Made by a program: the position numbers and the translations under genes
NCBI GenBank assembly: GCA_003258795.1
Contig: QHMH01000017.1
Span: forward strand, 1-10,699
From: Candidatus Melainabacteria bacterium
Lineage (GTDB): Bacteria; Cyanobacteriota; Vampirovibrionia; Gastranaerophilales; Gastranaerophilaceae
DNA length: 10,699 nt
Direction of reading: 5' to 3'
The notes under the pieces: generated by a model
What the model was told of the DNA's origin: nothing
The model's input: the letters and a program-made list of their open reading frames with translations, nothing else
Databases searched by the model: none
Shown here: positions 7,270 through 10,699 of the stretch, piece by piece
Position numbering within the stretch: position 1 is the first letter of the stretch
Layout: each line of letters opens with the position of its first letter

Positions 7270-7304
7270 AAGGGCAAAGGAGAGAATATCTCTCCTTTGC
7301 CCTT
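7270..7304 (-). terminator. Strong intrinsic terminator of the SLH-protein gene
   Basis: A perfect 15-bp stem, AAGGGCAAAGGAGAG (7270-7284) with CTCTCCTTTGCCCTT (7290-7304), has a 5-base loop. On the minus strand it starts about 20 bases after the SLH-protein stop and is followed by TTTCTTTTCTTT, a good termination tract. On the plus strand, where it follows the 56-residue gene by eight bases, the tract is poor, but the stem could still end or protect that RNA. Confidence 0.9.
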
Positions 7305-7324
7305 AAGTTAATATGAAAACTTGA

Positions 7325-8737
7325 TTAGTAAATAATCAAAATTTCGTCGTTAGGATTCAATGAAGAATCAGCTGATTTTGAAGGCAAAATCAAGTAAACA
7401 ACTTCATCACCTAATTCATAAAGAACGCCAGCAGTACCACTTACAGCGAGTTTAGCGATATCAAATACGCCAAGACCAACAGTCATGAATGATCTACCAA
7501 CGTTTTTAGCAGCTGGTTTGCCTTTCAAAGAAAGACCATCAGCAAAAGCGTTAGACCAGTTATCGCCATATCTTTCTGTTCCGTTAGCAGCAACATTAAG
7601 AGCAGCAGCACCAGTTCTACCAGCAACCCCTAAAACTCTACCAGAAGCAGAGAATGGAGCAGCAAATAATCTTGCTACAGGATTAACTCTCTTGCAAGTT
7701 TTAGCTTGAACTTCTGAAACGTTTTTAGGCAATTCAGCACAGCATTTTCCGTTTTGAATTTTTGTGAATTTAACTTTAACATAACCTGGGTTTTTGTATC
7801 CTGGTCTGCTAATACCAACAACTTCACCAACAACAGTTGATCCAGCTGCAAATTCTGTTCCGTTAATAGTAACAGCTTTTGTAGTTGTAGCAGTGAATAA
7901 TTCACCGATGTTAGCATGTCTTGCATCAACTCTTTCGTTGATAGTTGCAGTTACATAAGAAGGTGCATACTTTTTGTAAAGTGAAGAACCTTCATTGCAA
8001 AGGTAGTTTTGTCTTAAAACGCCTACCAAGTAAGCAACTTGTGTTTTTGATAAATATTTGCATTTAGCAGCTTTTTCTGGATCAGGAATTTCATCTAACA
8101 AAGTAGATGCCATAACTTCTTTTGTAGGAGCAATGGCCCAGTTAGGGATTTGTTCCATAGTGTAGCCTTGGAATTTAGGCAATGTTGAAGTTCCGTCAGT
8201 TGGAACGTTAATCAATTGAGCTAAAGTAGCGAAAACTTCAGCTTTTGTGATTGGTTGGTCTGGTCTGAATTTTTTATCAGGATAACCAATCATAATGCCT
8301 TCAGACAAAGCTTTGTCAATCCAAGATTTTGCCCAGTAATTAGATGAAATATCAGTATATTGATATTTTGGAGCAACTTCCTTGATAGAAAGTCCTTCAG
8401 ACAAAACAACAGCCAATTCAGAACGAAGAATAGGCATATTAGGATTGAAAACTTTTTCAGTTGAATTGTTTTCAAGAATTTTCATAACGTCTTTAACAAA
8501 AGAGTTAACAAGAACGTTGCTTTTACCCTTCATAGCTGTTTGCGTATCTGGGATAAGTTTTTTTTCTCCAACAACATAAGCTGAATTGTCATTTAATCCT
8601 GCACCAACAGTTGTTTGAGATTGAGTTCCGAACATAGTCGGATGAGCATAATACTCAAAGTTGCTTTCAGCAGCCATTACAGCAGAAGATGCCATAACAA
8701 TTACAGAAGCCACGAATAATCCTTTAAGATTTTTCAT
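7325..8737 (-). CDS. Exported SLH-domain protein with non-porin C-terminal region
   Basis: The 470-residue product has a clear signal peptide (MKNLKGLFVASVIVMASSAV, cut after residue 22). One strong S-layer-homology module spans about 122-176 (YTDISSNYWAKSWIDKALS, then IGYPDKKFRPDQPITKAEVF). Weaker half-modules lie on either side (about 80-115 and 190-242). SLH modules bind wall-linked polysaccharide; in cyanobacteria they anchor outer-membrane porins to the wall. The C-terminal part (about 260-470) is not an OprB-like barrel as far as I can see. It has a segment around INGTEFAAGSTVVGEVVGIS, a glycine/alanine-rich middle and a repeat-like ending GDEVVYLILPS. The ATG at 8737 has AAGGAG six bases upstream; an in-frame upstream codon at 8770 would spoil the signal peptide. 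It is monocistronic between two terminators. I infer an envelope-anchoring or wall-binding role. Confidence 0.85.
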   Translation of the reverse strand: MKNLKGLFVASVIVMASSAVMAAESNFEYYAHPTMFGTQSQTTVGAGLNDNSAYVVGEKKLIPDTQTAMKGKSNVLVNSFVKDVMKILENNSTEKVFNPNMPILRSELAVVLSEGLSIKEVAPKYQYTDISSNYWAKSWIDKALSEGIMIGYPDKKFRPDQPITKAEVFATLAQLINVPTDGTSTLPKFQGYTMEQIPNWAIAPTKEVMASTLLDEIPDPEKAAKCKYLSKTQVAYLVGVLRQNYLCNEGSSLYKKYAPSYVTATINERVDARHANIGELFTATTTKAVTINGTEFAAGSTVVGEVVGISRPGYKNPGYVKVKFTKIQNGKCCAELPKNVSEVQAKTCKRVNPVARLFAAPFSASGRVLGVAGRTGAAALNVAANGTERYGDNWSNAFADGLSLKGKPAAKNVGRSFMTVGLGVFDIAKLAVSGTAGVLYELGDEVVYLILPSKSADSSLNPNDEILIIY

Positions 8738-8768
8738 ACTTTTCTCCTTTTTTGATACATCGATAGTC

Positions 8769-8797
8769 ATACTACCACATGGGCTATGCTATCAAAA
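8769..8797 (-). promoter_or_regulatory. Candidate promoter of the SLH-protein gene
   Basis: On the minus strand TAGTAT (8774-8769) is preceded by TGG, an extended -10 pattern. A T-rich TTTTGA/TTTGAT box lies 16-17 bases further upstream. A start near 8762 would leave a leader of about 25 bases containing the AAGGAG ribosome site. The extended -10 is the persuasive part; the -35 is poor. Confidence 0.45.
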
Positions 8798-8817
8798 ATA
8801 ATTTTTGTATGCAACAA

Positions 8818-8856
8818 AAAACACTGCTAAAAATTTAACTTTCTTAACAGTGTTTT
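8818..8856 (-). terminator. Intrinsic terminator of the coiled-coil gene
   Basis: AAAACACTG (8818-8826) pairs with CAGTGTTTT (8848-8856) over a 21-base loop. On the minus strand it lies 24 bases after the stop codon of the coiled-coil gene and ends in a run of six T. The long loop makes it weaker than the other terminators here. Confidence 0.75.
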
Positions 8857-8880
8857 ATAAACAAATTCTATTTAGATATA

Positions 8881-9924
8881 TCAATACAAACTATCAATTT
8901 GAGTCTTCAAATCATTGATTTCTTTTTGAAGTTTATCTGGATTATTGAAAAGAAGAGAAACTTTTATATCTTTAGCTTTAACTTCTTCTTCAAACTCTCC
9001 ACGTTTTGCGTTCAAAATAGCTGCTTCTTTTTCTTGTTTAGCCTTGATTTTTGCATTAACTTTTTCAAGCTTAGCTTCTTTTTTTGCAAGTTCAGCTTTC
9101 AATTCTTTTTCTTCAGTACCGTCGAGAACCCTGTTTATTTGAGCTTCGAGCATTTTCTTTCTGCCGTTGTAAACTCCGTGAGGATCTCCACCTTTTGTTT
9201 TTTCATTTACATCTTTACATGCTTTTTCATATTGTTCTTTCAATATTCCAAGTTTTGAACCTGCGGTTGCATTTTTGTATAATTCTTTTTTTGCATCTTT
9301 AATCGCTTGCTTATCTTGTTCAAACTTTGTTCTTTCTTCTTCAGTTAAAGGCTTTTTGATAATATATTCAGGCATTTTATATCCCGCAACATATTCTTGT
9401 TTGCTCTTTTCGATTTTTTCATTATTCACAGTTTCAAATTTTGTTTGAGCCTTTTCAACCTGTGTTTTTGCCTCAATCGCTTCTTTTGAAGAAGGAGTAA
9501 GTTTAATTTTTCCATCAACTTTTTTGTCAACATTCTTGTCTACAACTTTGTCAACTTTTTTGTCAACAACCGTTTTTCCTTCATCTTTTGCGGCTGTCTT
9601 TTCTTCAAAAATAGAACTGCCCAAACCTTCAAGGATATCTTTGTAAGATTTTAGTTTAGAAATATCTAAACTGCTTGCAGTTGCAGCCATTTCGTCTGTC
9701 ATGCCCATTATTCTCATTGCAGCATCAGCACGCATTGCGTTCATAACGTTGTTTGAATAATTACCACCAAAAATTGAGGCAGCTTGTATCTGCGGAGAAT
9801 AAATATTTCTTAGCTCTCTCGCTTGCGCCCATACTTCAGAATTTTCATTCAATAGTGGAGCGAGTCCAACATCATTTTGAGTTGTACTTCTGCCGTTACC
9901 AATTCTTTGCACAAAATTTGACAT
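8881..9924 (-). CDS. Unrecognised lysine/glutamate-rich coiled-coil protein
   Basis: I do not recognise this family. The 347-residue product has no signal peptide or membrane helix. Residues 1-105 are of mixed composition, with a methionine/alanine-rich part (NVMNAMRADAAMRIMGM, 59-75). A linker at 106-140 carries five tandem four-residue units (VDKK, VDKV, VDKN, VDKK, VDGK; 120-139). From about 150 the protein is highly charged, with long predicted coiled coil at about 195-245 and 255-320 and again near the end (DKLQKEINDLKTQIDSL). A break at GGDPHGVYNGRK (246-257) separates the helices. The ATG at 9924 is preferred over a GTG at 9927 because AAGGA then sits seven bases away. It has its own promoter and terminator. 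A cytoplasmic scaffold or structural role is possible, but this is a guess from shape only. Confidence 0.75.
   Translation of the reverse strand: MSNFVQRIGNGRSTTQNDVGLAPLLNENSEVWAQARELRNIYSPQIQAASIFGGNYSNNVMNAMRADAAMRIMGMTDEMAATASSLDISKLKSYKDILEGLGSSIFEEKTAAKDEGKTVVDKKVDKVVDKNVDKKVDGKIKLTPSSKEAIEAKTQVEKAQTKFETVNNEKIEKSKQEYVAGYKMPEYIIKKPLTEEERTKFEQDKQAIKDAKKELYKNATAGSKLGILKEQYEKACKDVNEKTKGGDPHGVYNGRKKMLEAQINRVLDGTEEKELKAELAKKEAKLEKVNAKIKAKQEKEAAILNAKRGEFEEEVKAKDIKVSLLFNNPDKLQKEINDLKTQIDSLY
9508..9567 (-). repeat. 12-bp in-frame tandem repeat (VDKK units)
   Basis: Five degenerate 12-base units inside the coiled-coil gene encode VDKK/VDKV/VDKN/VDKK/VDGK at residues 120-139. On the plus strand the shared core is TTTGTCAAC. 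Repeats of this kind change number by slipped copying without breaking the frame, so linker length may vary between strains. Confidence 0.85.
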
Positions 9925-10228
9925 CACATCATCCTTCTAAAGACTCTCTTACTTATATAAAGTATTTTCAGGATGTTGAAATTCAGAAAAGTCATTTTTG
10001 TAAAAATCCATAAAATGCCAAAAACCATGGATTACAGGGGTTTACCATGGTTTCATGCAGCGATGAATATTGAAGTTTTGGGAGCTAATATTTTATTTAG
10101 ATGAAAAATTTTTAGCCAAAAAGTTTTACAAAACTTTACAACAAATTTAGAAAAATTCAGCATTATGAAGTTTTGTTAAGGGGTTAACTCATCCTATCAA
10201 AGATTAAAACATTTGATTTTGACCGAGG
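9925..10228. other. Gene-free stretch upstream of the coiled-coil gene
   Basis: There is no credible gene. It holds the coiled-coil gene's ribosome site and a likely promoter: a TATATA box (minus strand, 9959-9954) would start RNA near 9947, about 23 bases before the ATG, although its -35 box is poor. Further right are a large hairpin (10022-10053), a small AAGTTT/AAACTT hairpin around 10130, and the inverted repeat GTTAA-GGGG-TTAAC (10175-10188). The rest is very AT-rich sequence with nothing I can name. Confidence 0.5.
10022..10053 (-). terminator. Terminator-like hairpin with paired CCATGG palindromes
   Basis: AAACCATGG (10022-10030) pairs with CCATGGTTT (10045-10053) around a 14-base loop. 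On the minus strand it is followed by further T residues, as in an intrinsic terminator, yet no minus-strand gene lies to its right inside the window. It may block transcription coming from the repeat region into the coiled-coil gene's promoter. Confidence 0.45.
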
Positions 10229-10516
10229 GGTAAATGAGGGGTAAATGAGAGGGATTCGACTTTGGGTGAGTTATCGTATTGATGTGAACGGGGTTTTGCG
10301 GTACTTTTGCCACCCAAAGTACCTAAAAAAATATTTTATAATTTCTTGACCGTTTATCGACGGGAAAATGAAAAAAAAATATCGTTGGGGTTGAACATAG
10401 CTGTCACTTTTTTTCCGACGATAGCCGAGAGTGAACTATCAATACTAACGAACGAACAGAGAAGTCGAATTTTATACCAAAATTTAATTAAACTATCATT
10501 TACCCCCTCATTTACC
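10229..10516 (+). mobile_element. Possible MITE-like element around repeat copy 2
   Basis: An outer inverted repeat brackets the copy. GGTAAATGAGGGGTAAAT (10229-10246) is the reverse complement of ATTTACCCCCTCATTTACC (10498-10516) apart from one extra base. An inner inverted repeat, ATTCGACTT (10254-10262) and AAGTCGAAT (10462-10470), encloses the hairpin-rich core. No transposase is encoded. I see no clear target-site duplication, so mobility is an inference. Confidence 0.45.
10254..10470 (+). repeat. Dispersed hairpin repeat, copy 2 (complete)
   Basis: This is the only copy with both ends visible. In order it contains the ATTCGACTTTGGGTGAGTTA block. Hairpin A is GGTACTTT (10300-10307) with AAAGTACC (10316-10323). 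Hairpin B is CCGTT (10350-10354) with GACGG (10359-10363), loop TATC. Hairpin C is TATCGTTGG (10380-10388) with CCGACGATA (10415-10423). It closes with AAGTCGAAT. Hairpins B and C each have one T-G pair on the plus strand. No long reading frame is conserved between copies. Confidence 0.9.
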
Positions 10517-10699
10517 GTTATTCGACTTTGGGTGAGTTATCGTATTGATGCGAACGGGGTTTTGCAGTACTTTTGACTCCAAAAGTACCTAAAAAATATT
10601 TTGTAATTTCTTGACCGTTTATCAACGGTAAAAATAATGAAAAGAAAAATATTGTTGGGATTGAACGAAGCTGTCACTCTTTTCCGACGATAGCCGAGA
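10517..10699 (+). repeat. Dispersed hairpin repeat, copy 3 (runs off the window)
   Basis: Same orientation as copy 2, 266 bases further on, and closely similar to it. Hairpin A is GTACTTTTG (10567-10575) with CAAAAGTAC (10580-10588). Hairpin B is a perfect ACCGTT (10614-10619) and AACGGT (10624-10629), loop TATC. Hairpin C is TATTGTTGG (10650-10658) with CCGACGATA (10684-10692). The window ends inside the copy, so its right terminus is unseen. Confidence 0.9.

Noticed and set aside
8899..9258. Plus-strand 119-codon phenylalanine-rich frame
   Set aside because: It is the complement of the lysine/glutamate-rich coiled-coil gene; the F-rich composition is an artefact.
9508..9567. Regular 12-bp repeats considered as a CRISPR or iteron array
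   Set aside because: The units are contiguous, in frame and inside a coding sequence, with no spacers; they encode a VDKK linker.
10175..10188. GTTAA-GGGG-TTAAC inverted repeat as an operator
   Set aside because: It is short, AT-rich and far from any start codon; nothing else supports a binding site.
10245..10346. A 34-codon frame from ATG 10245 (MRGIRLWVSY...) in repeat copy 2, partly shared by copies 1 and 3
   Set aside because: The differences between copies mostly change the amino acid, copy 3 stops early and copies 1 and 3 lack the start codon. The nucleotide structure explains the conservation better than a protein does.
10307..10576. An 89-codon plus-strand open frame spanning repeat copy 2 into copy 3
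   Set aside because: It runs through hairpin arms, crosses from one repeat copy to the next and has no ribosome site. Copy 3 does not keep the same frame, so it is an accident of the repeat.

Overview
The window looks like chromosome of an AT-rich, two-membraned bacterium. The best fit is a non-photosynthetic relative of the cyanobacteria (Gastranaerophilales/Melainabacteria type). This rests on three things: an AMIN-domain plus Amidase_3 cell-wall amidase, an exported S-layer-homology (SLH) protein, and an NrtR-type Nudix regulator, together with low GC and TTG/ATG starts. It is an inference from protein style, not a database match.

Layout: nearly all confident genes lie on the minus strand. 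From right to left these are: an orphan coiled-coil protein (8881-9924); an exported SLH-domain protein (7325-8737); a peptidoglycan pair, the amidase (5104-6930) and glutamate racemase murI (4275-5069); a lytic transglycosylase (3495-4103); and a tight four-gene run of NrtR-like regulator, secG, tcdA and serS (438-3414). The serS transcript ends at a strong hairpin terminator at 413-439. Two plus-strand items break the pattern. One is a truncated RhuM-family fragment (175-441). The other is an unrecognised 56-residue gene (7091-7261), too short for routine gene calling, that converges on the SLH gene.

The genes fall into three themes: cell-wall turnover and supply (amidase, racemase, transglycosylase), envelope proteins (SLH protein, SecG), and translation fidelity (SerRS and the ct6A37 enzyme TcdA). 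A probable NAD/ADP-ribose-sensing regulator heads the secG-tcdA-serS run.

Both ends carry copies of one non-coding repeat: 22-140, 10254-10470 and 10520 to the window end. Each copy can form short hairpins. Some stem differences between copies keep the pairing, and the non-Watson-Crick pairs in two of the stems would be G-U in a plus-strand RNA. The middle copy is bracketed by nested inverted repeats, like a small non-autonomous mobile element. This repeat family, the small plus-strand gene and an apparent leaderless promoter on the amidase gene are the least ordinary things here. I did not see a CRISPR array, tRNA, rRNA, transposase or recognisable defence operon.
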